Origin: Bacteroidales bacterium | GTDB taxonomy: Bacteria > Bacteroidota > Bacteroidia > Bacteroidales > F082 | Length of the DNA: 64,000 nucleotides | Reading direction: 5' to 3' | NCBI GenBank assembly: GCA_017395365.1 | Contig: JAFPUN010000015.1 | Span: 22,074 to 86,073 of the forward strand | Shown: piece by piece, positions 34,712 through 42,863 of the stretch | Layout: each line of letters opens with the position of its first letter | Position numbering within the stretch: the first letter of the stretch is position 1 | The notes under the pieces: generated by a model | What the model was told of the DNA's origin: nothing | The model's database searches: none | What the model saw: only the letters and a program-made list of their open reading frames with translations | Made by a program: the position numbers and the translations under genes

Positions 34712-34719
34712 TACCTTTG
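34712..34719 (+). promoter_or_regulatory. -7 box TACCTTTG for beta-barrel gene
   Basis: The box lies 25 bases before the ATG at 34745, back to back with the tpiA promoter. Confidence 0.65.
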
Positions 34720-34744
34720 CATTTCAAATCAAAAACACTTCGAA

Positions 34745-35500
34745 ATGAAAAATGCATTGGTTCTATTTGTCGCTGTTATGTTGGCCAATCTATGTCACGC
34801 CCAAGACGAGCTCCCCGCCCTCGTCCCCGACCGCCCAGGCATGAGTTGGGGCGCCGAAGTGACGCCTCACCATAAAGTCATCTGGGACAACGGCTTCGGC
34901 TATGAGAAGTCTACCGATGGGGCAAAAACTATCAAGCTCAGCAGCGCCATGTTCCGCTATGGCCTGTTCGAAAATATGGAGCTACGCGTCGGTTCCGAAT
35001 TCCTGTTGAATAAGGAAGACGGCACCCAAAAGCCGACCTTTGGCATTGCACCTCTGGCCATAGGCGCAAAAATCAAGCTCTACGAAGGCTCGGGCATCCT
35101 GCCATCAGTAGGCGTGCTGGCCGAATTCCGTTCTCCGCATGTCGGGACAAAAGACCAACTCCCCTCCTATCTTGCCCCGTCAGCCTATCTGCTCTTCGAG
35201 CACAGCATCGGCGAGCGTTTCTGGCTTTGCTACAACGCCGGACTAGAATGGGATGGCGAGACAGCCGAACCCACAACATTCCTTGCCTTGGCCATAGGAT
35301 GCAACATCACGGAAGGTCTCGGAACCTATATAGAAAGCTACAACTACCTCAATGCGGAAGGGAGCCAACACATGGCCGAAATAGGTTTCACTTGGCTGGT
35401 GTCGCGCCGTGTTCAGCTCGACATTGAAACCGACCTCGACCTGTTGAATCTGGGGAAATACTATAGCGTAGGCTGCGGTGTCTCTTGGCTCATCAACTAA
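34745..35500 (+). CDS. Outer-membrane beta-barrel protein (phenol MetA-like family)
   Basis: A signal peptide (MKNALVLFVAVMLANLCHAQ) is followed by LVPDRPGMSWGAEVTPHHKVIWDNGFGYE, the N-terminal pattern of the Phenol_MetA_deg/transporter barrel family (PF13557). The rest alternates polar and hydrophobic residues in about ten strands and ends with an aromatic-type terminal strand (YYSVGCGVSWLIN). It probably forms an outer-membrane channel of unknown specificity. It is convergent with the esterase gene three bases away and has its own promoter. Confidence 0.8.
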   Translation: MKNALVLFVAVMLANLCHAQDELPALVPDRPGMSWGAEVTPHHKVIWDNGFGYEKSTDGAKTIKLSSAMFRYGLFENMELRVGSEFLLNKEDGTQKPTFGIAPLAIGAKIKLYEGSGILPSVGVLAEFRSPHVGTKDQLPSYLAPSAYLLFEHSIGERFWLCYNAGLEWDGETAEPTTFLALAIGCNITEGLGTYIESYNYLNAEGSQHMAEIGFTWLVSRRVQLDIETDLDLLNLGKYYSVGCGVSWLIN

Positions 35501-35503
35501 ACC

Positions 35504-36463
35504 TCATTTCACCCGGATCTTCCTACCCTTCCACAACTTGGTGGTTTTCTTGAATTTGTTGAGTTTGCACAAGATGGATACCGTGGTGTAGTTCTCCACC
35601 GCGATGGAGGCTAATGTGTCCCCCTTCTTGACCACATAGTATTTCTTCCGCTCCCGAAGTGGAGGATAGACCGCCTCTACGATGTTCACGGTAAAATTGG
35701 GGTCAAAGCCTTCATAGGCCAACTCCAGCAACTCATTGGTCATGAAATATGACCTATTGACCCGCCGGTCTTTGTCTTTCAGTGAGTGGGAGAACAGCCA
35801 CTCGTAGGTCTGGTCGAGGTAAAACACCCGTGCCAAGCGCGAATGGTTCACGCCTTCGAGACGGTCGTAAATGAGACGGGTAGTGTCGCCGCACGCTCGT
35901 ATGGAGTCGACCACACGGTCGGAGCATTGCACCGGCACCAGATTATCGGCCGTGCCATGAATGATCCATAGCGGTAAAGTGGTCAAGCTACACAGTTCCT
36001 TGCCCGAAGCACCACCACACATCGCCATGACAGCAGCCACCCGTTCGGGATAAGCCGTCGCCACATCCAAGGCACCATAGCCACCCATACTCATGCCCAA
36101 CACATAGAAACGGTTGGTATCGACCTTGTAATGGTCGTCAACCCAGTCGTACAAGGCCATCACCCTATTGGGTTCCCAGGCTTGCTGGGCTTGAGGCGCC
36201 ACCACGATGGCATTGATGGGGCGACCCTTCATCAAGGCATGGATACTGCCATAGCGAAGTACCATCTCCAACGAGTCGCCACTCAAGCTCTTGCCGTGCA
36301 AGAACATCACCAAGGGCAACTCCTCCGCCTTGTTATAATTGTCGGGAAGATAAAGCCAGAAATCGTACCCTTCCTCAACGAAACCACGGCATGCCATCAA
36401 CTGGGCCATCGAAGTCAACGGCAGCATGAGCAGCATCAATATGAGGAAGAGCAGCTTTTTCAT
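35504..36463 (-). CDS. Exported alpha/beta-hydrolase esterase with C-terminal LysM domain
   Basis: After a signal peptide (MKKLLFLILMLLMLPLTSMAQ) comes a PHB-depolymerase/dienelactone-like hydrolase: LPLVMFLHGKSLSG for the oxyanion loop, nucleophile Ser in GMSMGGYGALD, an Asp in IHGTADNLVPV and a His in EGVNHSRLA. The last 50 residues (YYVVKKGDTLASIAVENYTTVSILCKLN) form a LysM domain that binds N-acetylglucosamine polymers such as peptidoglycan. The fusion suggests an esterase held at the cell wall, perhaps acting on acetyl or acyl groups of sugars. It follows the thioesterase gene by 8 bases on the same strand. Confidence 0.88.
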   Translation of the reverse strand: MKKLLFLILMLLMLPLTSMAQLMACRGFVEEGYDFWLYLPDNYNKAEELPLVMFLHGKSLSGDSLEMVLRYGSIHALMKGRPINAIVVAPQAQQAWEPNRVMALYDWVDDHYKVDTNRFYVLGMSMGGYGALDVATAYPERVAAVMAMCGGASGKELCSLTTLPLWIIHGTADNLVPVQCSDRVVDSIRACGDTTRLIYDRLEGVNHSRLARVFYLDQTYEWLFSHSLKDKDRRVNRSYFMTNELLELAYEGFDPNFTVNIVEAVYPPLRERKKYYVVKKGDTLASIAVENYTTVSILCKLNKFKKTTKLWKGRKIRVK

Positions 36464-36471
36464 AACTTACC

Positions 36472-37239
36472 CTATGATTTACCATCTACAAACAGCAACT
36501 TGCATCGACACACCTCGGCCTGGACGCCCGCCGCAGGATCACTCTTGACCAAACGCACACAAAACTCACCCTCGCCGGTCTGTTCCTGATAAAAATCCAG
36601 CAAGTCGCCCTGGTGTGCCTCGGCCACATAGGCAATCTCGAAGCGTTTCAGGTGATGTTCACGATACCAATCGATATCCCAGAGGTCGAGCACATGCTCG
36701 ATGTACTTCACCGAGTTGACATGGCCGTTGATGTCGATATCGTTGTAGTTGACGCCAATAGTGCACACCAAATCGTCGTTCCCCGACATCTTCACGCGCC
36801 CACCTTTCTCGATGGGGCACGGCTTGTCGTCCACAATCCACGCGTTGATGGCACCGTTGTCGATGCTGTAGATGTCGGTAGGTTGCCTCGTCTCGGTATC
36901 GATCATGGCCCAGATGGAACGACCGTAGCCGTACACCTTCCCATTGCCGTCCGACACGCAGAAGTTACGGCTGGTGAAGAACTTCATGGCACCCTCCACC
37001 CATGTCTCGATGGTGTAATGCTCGTGTTGCGACGGCATCTCCTCCATCTCGATGGCCAGCCGCGACAGCACCCACGAACGGTTGATCGTCATCAGGTATT
37101 TCATCCCAAAGCCACGGTCGGTGGAATGGAAGTCGGCGGCATTGAGCATCTGGTTGCCCAAATGCCCCAAGAACATCCTTCCCGAAAAATCGCAATGGAA
37201 GGGTTCTGCAACAAACTCGTATTTTCCTATTTTATTCAT
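36472..37239 (-). CDS. Acyl-ACP thioesterase
   Basis: The 255-residue protein matches the acyl-ACP thioesterase family (double hot-dog): GHLGNQMLNAADFHSTDRGFG, WVLSRLAIEMEEMP, YTIETWVEG, then VNYNDIDINGHVNSVKYIEHVLD. The D-x-N-x-H-x-N motif of the second hot-dog domain carries the expected catalytic residues. It releases fatty acids from acyl carrier protein in the cytoplasm. It is probably co-transcribed with the exported esterase downstream. A repeat-rich gap of about 215 bases separates it from the ABC permease upstream. Confidence 0.9.
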   Translation of the reverse strand: MNKIGKYEFVAEPFHCDFSGRMFLGHLGNQMLNAADFHSTDRGFGMKYLMTINRSWVLSRLAIEMEEMPSQHEHYTIETWVEGAMKFFTSRNFCVSDGNGKVYGYGRSIWAMIDTETRQPTDIYSIDNGAINAWIVDDKPCPIEKGGRVKMSGNDDLVCTIGVNYNDIDINGHVNSVKYIEHVLDLWDIDWYREHHLKRFEIAYVAEAHQGDLLDFYQEQTGEGEFCVRLVKSDPAAGVQAEVCRCKLLFVDGKS

Positions 37240-37282
37240 TCAACAATTCAGAATTTCAAGATTAAAAATTGGCCACCAAAAC

Positions 37283-37455
37283 AAGCAACTGGAAGCCTCT
37301 CCTCCGTTATAGGAGATTGCGGTTTCCACATTCCGCGAATGCGGAACCGCAATGACGCTTTAGGTAGAGTCTTCAGTTGCCAGAAGCCAGAGGCCAGAAG
37401 CCAGAAGCAATTCTACATTCTACATTCTACATTCCTCATTCCGCATTCCTCATTC
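37283..37455. repeat. Inverted word array around a dispersed hairpin
   Basis: CAACTGGAAGCCTCT (37286-37300) is complemented by AGAGTCTTCAGTTGC (37366-37380). Between them is a dispersed element ATTGCGGTTTCC...GGAACCGCAATGAC (37316-37356) with an inner TTCCGC-gaat-GCGGAA. To the right are repeats of GCCAGAAGCCAGAGG (37380-37410) and then ACATTCT and CATTCC words up to the permease stop. It fills the 37240-37455 gap. Confidence 0.65.
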
Positions 37456-38523
37456 CTAACTAATCCTCACCCTAGGATCAATAATCCCATAAATAATATC
37501 CACCACAATATTCACAATAATCAACATGACCGCGATGAGCAGCACCGCACCCATGATGACTGGGAAATCGTATTTGTCCAACGCATCGACCACCACCACG
37601 CCGATGCCCTTCCAGTCGAAGACATACTCGACGAAGACCGCACCTGCCAACAGTGAGGCGAACCAGCCCGACACCGCCGTCACCACGGGGTTCAAGGCAT
37701 TGCGCAGCGCATGGACGCAGATGACACGCCAAGGCTTCAAGCCTTTGGCACGCGCCGTGCGCACATAGTCCATCGACATGGCCTCGAGCAAAGAGGTGCG
37801 TGTCAACTCTGTCACCACGGCCAAAGGGCGCATACCCAGGGTCAAAGCGGGCAAGATAAGGTTGTGCAAACTCAAGAACTCTCCTCTGCCGTATTCGTCG
37901 ACGGTGTAAAGACTGCCCGTCATGCTCAAGCCCGTATAATGCTCAAGCAAGAAGCCGAAGATCCACGCCATCAAGATGGCCGCGAAGAACGAGGGCAGCG
38001 ACATGCCTATCGTCGTGATAAACAAGGTCAGCTTATTGAGGAACTTGGTATTGATGACAGCGGCCAAGATGCCAATCATCAAGCCCAACACCATGGCGAT
38101 GGAGATGGACACCGCCGCCAGCAACAAGGTATTGGGGAAGGCCTCGCCCAGGACATCAGACACCTTGCGTTTGCTTTGGTACGATATCCGAAGATAGGGC
38201 GGCTTCAGCACTACGGCCGTCGAACCCAGAGTGGCAATCTTGGCATAACGGCCTATCTTTTCAAGTTTTTGTGTGCCTTCCGAAACGTCATAGAACGAAA
38301 TCGGGACCAAGTCATTGAGGTAATCCACATATTGTTTCCCAAGACTTTGATTGAGCCCCAACTCTTCGCGGATGGCATTCACCGAGGCTTCGTCGGCCCG
38401 CTGGCCGAGCATCATCTGGGCAGGGTCGCCGGGCAGGATATTGAAAAGGAAAAAAACCAGCGTCGCGACGCCCCATAGCACCGCGATGCCGTAAAGCAAT
38501 TTCCTTATGATATAACTGCCCAT
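37456..38523 (-). CDS. Peptide/nickel-type ABC transporter permease
   Basis: The 355-residue protein has the DppB/OppB layout: MGSYIIRKLLYGIAVLWGVATLVFFLFNILPGDPAQMMLGQRA at the start, six hydrophobic helices, and the coupling-helix signature ARAKGLKPWRVICVHALRNALNPVV, which contacts the ATPase. An extra periplasmic stretch at about residues 70-125 (DVSEGTQKLEKIGRYAKI and onward) separates helices 1 and 2. It should import peptides across the inner membrane. No second permease or ATPase gene is adjacent; the only candidate binding protein is the OppA-like lipoprotein at 42864-44549. It is four bases from the upstream DoxX-like gene. Confidence 0.9.
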   Translation of the reverse strand: MGSYIIRKLLYGIAVLWGVATLVFFLFNILPGDPAQMMLGQRADEASVNAIREELGLNQSLGKQYVDYLNDLVPISFYDVSEGTQKLEKIGRYAKIATLGSTAVVLKPPYLRISYQSKRKVSDVLGEAFPNTLLLAAVSISIAMVLGLMIGILAAVINTKFLNKLTLFITTIGMSLPSFFAAILMAWIFGFLLEHYTGLSMTGSLYTVDEYGRGEFLSLHNLILPALTLGMRPLAVVTELTRTSLLEAMSMDYVRTARAKGLKPWRVICVHALRNALNPVVTAVSGWFASLLAGAVFVEYVFDWKGIGVVVVDALDKYDFPVIMGAVLLIAVMLIIVNIVVDIIYGIIDPRVRIS

Positions 38524-38527
38524 GGCT

Positions 38528-39763
38528 TCAGAAGGCCTTCAAGGCTTTTGAGAAGTCGAACACGCTCCACTTATCTTTCACCAAGCCGTTGTCGAGCCAA
38601 ATCAGTCCAGGGTTGGAGCGCACTATCGTCTTGATTTCCAGTTCATCAGCAAGATAGACATCGTAAACGAAGTCATATTTCGCACGCAGCGAGTCCACCA
38701 CCTCAGGTTCGGCAGCAACAGTCCATAGCACCACGAAGTCCTTCTTTGCTGCCGCTTCCGTGATCTCGCGCATTTTCTCCCATTCCTCCTCGGTCACCTT
38801 GCTCAAGTCGTGCGAAGTGAACATCAACAGATTCTCCGTATTGAGCACCAGGTCGGTCACATCGTTACCGTCTTCGTCCAAGGCAGTGAAGCCGAGATAG
38901 TCGGCACCACCTTCCATACGCTGGTCGACGAACTCCCATTCCGACATCCACACCGAGTCGTTCCACGGATAGTCGGGCGACAGGTATTCTTGTGTCTTAC
39001 CGGTGACTTTGTTCCTATAGGTGACATACACTTTGCTGGCCGCCGCAGGTTCAGCATTCAGTTGCTTACCCACCTTCCAGTTCATGAAGTCGATGACGGG
39101 CAGATGACGGTAGTTGTAGATCTCAAAGCCCAAAAATGCCGCGGCGAAGGCGAATCCGATGACAAACTGAAGTCCCTTACCAAAATGGTTTTCAAGATGC
39201 TTGTTGTTCATAATCAAAGGAATGAGCACAGCATCGATGACAAGATTCTTATAGAAGGTCTGCCAATTGGTCATCTTGATGGCCGAGCCGAAACAACCAC
39301 AGTCGGGGACGAGGTTGTAGAGGGCATCGAAAAGCGTCGTGCCCGTAAAGAATAGCATGAGCAGCGTGGCTCCCAACACGGCCAACCGAGGGAATATCTT
39401 CGTTATCAGACAGATGCCGACAAGGAACTCGGCCAAAATCATCAACATGGCCAGCACCATGGCGGCACCATTAAGCCAGGTCATGCCATAGGCCGAGAGA
39501 TAGTCGAGCACTTTATATTTCGTGCCCAACGGGTCGACACCTTTCGTGAAGCTGCTGAAGATGAACAGCGCGCCCACCAACAGGCGGCAGATGGTCAAAG
39601 CCGACTTGCTGTAGCGTTTGCTGAAAACCAACGAAACCAGAAGGTTGAGCAGCAAAACAGCCAGAAACCACAGATGATAATCCGGCAGAAAATATATGCC
39701 CACGGCCGAGGCCAGTGCAACGAGGATGCTAATCCAGGGCAAGGTTGAGGTTTTCTTTTTCAT
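38528..39763 (-). CDS. BT_3928-like membrane protein, DoxX/MauE type with thioredoxin-like end
   Basis: The N-terminal half has about eight helices of DoxX/MauE type, with LLVGALFIFSSFTKGVDPLG and the VPDCGCFGSAI motif that marks MauE-like proteins. The C-terminal 170 residues resemble the thioredoxin-like part of BT_3928-family proteins (VLNTENLLMFTSHDLSKV, VVLWTVAAEPEVVDSL, IKTIVRSNPGLIWLDNGLV) but without a CxxC pair. The family usually sits beside DUF1599 in Bacteroidales, as here (21-base gap). A role in redox or electron transfer in the membrane is inferred. The ABC permease follows immediately on the same strand. Confidence 0.85.
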   Translation of the reverse strand: MKKKTSTLPWISILVALASAVGIYFLPDYHLWFLAVLLLNLLVSLVFSKRYSKSALTICRLLVGALFIFSSFTKGVDPLGTKYKVLDYLSAYGMTWLNGAAMVLAMLMILAEFLVGICLITKIFPRLAVLGATLLMLFFTGTTLFDALYNLVPDCGCFGSAIKMTNWQTFYKNLVIDAVLIPLIMNNKHLENHFGKGLQFVIGFAFAAAFLGFEIYNYRHLPVIDFMNWKVGKQLNAEPAAASKVYVTYRNKVTGKTQEYLSPDYPWNDSVWMSEWEFVDQRMEGGADYLGFTALDEDGNDVTDLVLNTENLLMFTSHDLSKVTEEEWEKMREITEAAAKKDFVVLWTVAAEPEVVDSLRAKYDFVYDVYLADELEIKTIVRSNPGLIWLDNGLVKDKWSVFDFSKALKAF

Positions 39764-39784
39764 GGCGAATCGTTTTGCGCAGCA

Positions 39785-40330
39785 TCATTCGCCCAACAGG
39801 ATGAGGGCAAACACCGCGTAGTTGATCATATCGTAATAATTGGCATCAAGGCCCTCCGACACCAGTGTCTTGCCGCCGTGGTCCTCAATCGACTTGGTGC
39901 GAAGCACCTTGCTCATAATCAGGTCGGTGATGGAGCTGACGCGCATGTCGCGCCAAGCCTCGTCATAGTCGTGGTTCTTGCGGTTCATGAGTTCGTAGGC
40001 CTCGTTGGTCACCTTGTCGAACAAGGCCGTGGCCTCCTCCGAAGTCAGGTCCGGTTGGTCGACAACACCTAGCTGCAATTGGATAACGCCCATCGTGGCA
40101 TAGTTGACAATGCCAATGAACTCTGGCTCAATGCCTTCATCTACAAGTCGTTCATTGGTCGTTTGTATCGTCCTAATCCTCTTTACCTTAATAAAAATCT
40201 GGTCGGTGATGGAAGGCGTGCGAAGGATGCGCCATGCCGGGCCATAGTCCTTCATCTTGTCGACGAACAACTTGCGGCATTGAGCCAAAACCGACTGAAA
40301 CTGGGCTTTCGTATCTTTTTTTTCTTGCAT
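39785..40330 (-). CDS. DUF1599 protein
   Basis: Two tandem copies of the DUF1599 unit are visible: FVDKMKDYGPAWRILRTPSITDQIFIKVKRIRTI and LMNRKNHDYDEAWRDMRVSSITDLIMSKVLRTKSI, each with a K/N-x-x-D-Y-x-x-AW-R-x-(M/L)R core. The fold is predicted to be nucleotide-related (Nmad1 type), but no reaction is established. The start at 40330 (MQEKKDTKAQF) is chosen because a TATTTTTG promoter lies 20 bases upstream; the longer frame to 40372 begins upstream of it. It leads the transcript with the BT_3928-like gene and the ABC permease. Confidence 0.85.
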   Translation of the reverse strand: MQEKKDTKAQFQSVLAQCRKLFVDKMKDYGPAWRILRTPSITDQIFIKVKRIRTIQTTNERLVDEGIEPEFIGIVNYATMGVIQLQLGVVDQPDLTSEEATALFDKVTNEAYELMNRKNHDYDEAWRDMRVSSITDLIMSKVLRTKSIEDHGGKTLVSEGLDANYYDMINYAVFALILLGE

Positions 40331-40350
40331 TGTGCTAGGTTTTGATTCTG

Positions 40351-40358
40351 CAAAAATA
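40351..40358 (-). promoter_or_regulatory. -7 box TATTTTTG for the DUF1599 transcript
   Basis: A minus-strand box 20 bases from the ATG at 40330. It decides the start of DUF1599. Confidence 0.6.
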
Positions 40359-40396
40359 AAACAATTTGGCAAACCGAAGAAAAATAATTGACTTGA

Positions 40397-42772
40397 TCAC
40401 CTAGCTAACACCAACCGCTTCGCCGTTCTTCCGCGATTCGTGGTTATCTCAAGCACATAAACGCCTTTTCGCATACGGCTGATATCCAGTCGGACAGCAT
40501 CCGTCGGCACATAATCCTTCTTCAGGGCCACCTGACCCATGATGTCGATGATGCGCAGACACACGATTCCTTCCGACTGCACCGTCACTTCATTTTGGGC
40601 GGGATTGGGGAAAACCACGACAGGAACACCCTCATTCTCATCCAAATCAAACCATGTCGCATTGATTTCGACACTGTACACCGTATCGCAATCGTGGTCG
40701 GTTCGGGCTATCAGCGTGCCTTGACCGATGTTGGTTACCAACAGATGACAATGGTATCGGTTCTCGCTTGGGCTAACCATCCAGTCAGGGTGCGTGCAAC
40801 TCCAGTTGAGCGTATTGGGAGCAATGGACAAGGAGTCGGGAACATAATAGTCATAATCGGCAAAAATCAAGTTAGTCGCAGCGGCCACCTGCGTCGGTCC
40901 TTGAAGGGCTCGTTGCAAGGACTCTTGATTGACTGTAAGGTGTAGGGTAACAAGACTATCACAGCCCAAAGCGGTTTGGAACAATTGTTCGTAGTCGCCC
41001 GATGAATCATAAGTACGTCCATGCCAAGTAAATCCGCCACATGAGCTAGCCGTAGTGTCGGAGCTCATCACAGGTTCTATGTTGAGATGGAGCCTGATAA
41101 TGCTGTCGCATCCCATCGCCGTTCTTAAGACATGTTCATATTGCCCCGATTCATGATAGGTCTGTCCGTACCATGTAAACGCCCTGCAAGTGGAGACCAT
41201 GGTATCCGTTTCCACAGGTGTGCTGATGGTCAGATGAAGCCTTACGATGCTATCACAGCCCATCGTCGTCTGAAGCGTGTGCTCGTATTGTCCCGATTCA
41301 TGATAGGTCTGTCCGTACCATTTAAACGAGTTGCAAACAGTAGCCAAGGTATCCGTCTCCACGGCATGACCAATGGTCAAATGAAGCCTAACGATACTAT
41401 CACATCCCATAGTGCTCTGCATGACATGATCAAACTGACCAGAGTCCTGATAGGTCTGGCCATACCAAGTAAATGTCTCACAAGCCTCGGCCACGGTATC
41501 GGTCAAAATATAATCGCCAAACGTAAGATGCAGCGTCACAATGCTATCGCAACCCATATACGACTCCAAGGTATCAGTGTATATGCCAGGTTCGGTGAGT
41601 TGCTGCCCATGCCAGAGATAAGGCACACCATAGCAGGTGAAGGCCTCTTCGCTACCATATTTTGACCTGACTTCAATGACTTTAGAAAGATAAATCGAAT
41701 CCATTGCCCGATGCGGATTGTACAACACATTCGTCACCTCATAGAAACCGTCCTCGGCATAGGCATGCTGCACATGTAGCCCCTGTGCCGAAGTGCCATC
41801 ACCAAAATACCATTTCACATTATCATAGCTCCATGTCGTCTCCGTCTCGAAGTCGATGAGGCGATTGGTGCAAAATTGGTATCCTTCAGGGATTTCCAAA
41901 TAATACATTCCATCCAATAACATGGCAAACGACATGGGGGACTGGAAACTATTGGCTTCGAGAAACACACCAGAATCCGCAAAAAAGTCTCCAACATCAC
42001 AAATACCCATCTTGATATGGTATTGCGTCATAGGGACTACCTTGAAACTGACAGTCATCACCACCGTAAAGCCATCAAACTGGATTGTCCTCCCCCCTGC
42101 ATTGTCAACATAATACTGCTGATTGTGATGGTCGTTCACCGTATTAATGGAAACAACCTCGGTGGTTCCTGGTATCAAGGCCATATTGGTGTTAGCGTAC
42201 ATGCCACCATCGGGATTAAGACCACTCACAAAAAAGCCAAACACATCGTTATAAAGGCCGTCGACATATTCCGGATATTCCTCTGAACCGAACACATAGG
42301 AAAACGAGATAATGCTATCCCAAGGGACAAAATCAAATTCCAATACGGCCGCATCATAGATGGAATCTGTAGCCAACCGGGCCAAACTGCTATCATAATA
42401 GCCAGAACATGTAGTCGAGTCGTTTTTTTCAGTTAAATCATTAGGCCCTTCCGCGACTCTGACATTTCCCGTAGCGATGACCAAACCACTTTCAATGCCC
42501 AGATTGGTGGGCGTTGAGCCCGTCTCGAATATGCCAATGTTATCACAAATCAAATCATCATCATATCCATTAAAACGCACGTTTGATATCGAAACGCCCC
42601 CGCTCATCAAGATGTTTCTGACCAACGAATCAGCCGTCCAACCTTGAATCTCATTTCCAGGCGTAATCACAAGTTGGGCCTCTGCTTTCTGTAGCCCGAT
42701 GCCGATCACGATAACGAATGCCATCAGGCATTTGACAATGGCACCTTTTACTTCCATAGCAATTGTTTTCAT
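40397..42772 (-). CDS. Type IX-secreted surface protein with anchor-L, PKD and five internal repeats
   Basis: The start at 42772 (MKTIAMEVKGAIVKCLMAFVIVIGIGLQKAEAQ) gives a signal peptide and lies 36 bases after a TAGTTTTG box. Domains in order are a choice-of-anchor-L-type segment (FVFGSEEYPEYVDGLYND precursor region with VFGFFVSGLNPDGG), a PKD-like domain (WYFGDGTSAQGLHVQHAY) and then five units of about 49 residues built on GCDSIVRLHLTI...WYGQTYxESGQYEH. A type A sorting domain ends the protein (VFPNPAQNEVTV...GVYVLEI...KRLVLAR). It is exported by T9SS and attached or released at the surface. The nearly identical repeats suggest recent expansion. An adhesive role is inferred. Confidence 0.9.
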   Translation of the reverse strand: MKTIAMEVKGAIVKCLMAFVIVIGIGLQKAEAQLVITPGNEIQGWTADSLVRNILMSGGVSISNVRFNGYDDDLICDNIGIFETGSTPTNLGIESGLVIATGNVRVAEGPNDLTEKNDSTTCSGYYDSSLARLATDSIYDAAVLEFDFVPWDSIISFSYVFGSEEYPEYVDGLYNDVFGFFVSGLNPDGGMYANTNMALIPGTTEVVSINTVNDHHNQQYYVDNAGGRTIQFDGFTVVMTVSFKVVPMTQYHIKMGICDVGDFFADSGVFLEANSFQSPMSFAMLLDGMYYLEIPEGYQFCTNRLIDFETETTWSYDNVKWYFGDGTSAQGLHVQHAYAEDGFYEVTNVLYNPHRAMDSIYLSKVIEVRSKYGSEEAFTCYGVPYLWHGQQLTEPGIYTDTLESYMGCDSIVTLHLTFGDYILTDTVAEACETFTWYGQTYQDSGQFDHVMQSTMGCDSIVRLHLTIGHAVETDTLATVCNSFKWYGQTYHESGQYEHTLQTTMGCDSIVRLHLTISTPVETDTMVSTCRAFTWYGQTYHESGQYEHVLRTAMGCDSIIRLHLNIEPVMSSDTTASSCGGFTWHGRTYDSSGDYEQLFQTALGCDSLVTLHLTVNQESLQRALQGPTQVAAATNLIFADYDYYVPDSLSIAPNTLNWSCTHPDWMVSPSENRYHCHLLVTNIGQGTLIARTDHDCDTVYSVEINATWFDLDENEGVPVVVFPNPAQNEVTVQSEGIVCLRIIDIMGQVALKKDYVPTDAVRLDISRMRKGVYVLEITTNRGRTAKRLVLAR

Positions 42773-42807
42773 AGTTATGCTCCTTGTTATTAACTTGTTA
42801 ACGCGTG

Positions 42808-42815
42808 CAAAACTA
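42808..42815 (-). promoter_or_regulatory. -7 box TAGTTTTG for the T9SS surface protein
   Basis: The box lies 36 bases from the ATG at 42772 and supports that start over the upstream ones. Confidence 0.55.
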
Positions 42816-42863
42816 TAAAAACAATGGAATAAAACGACAAAAAATGAAATCTTTTTTTGATTT

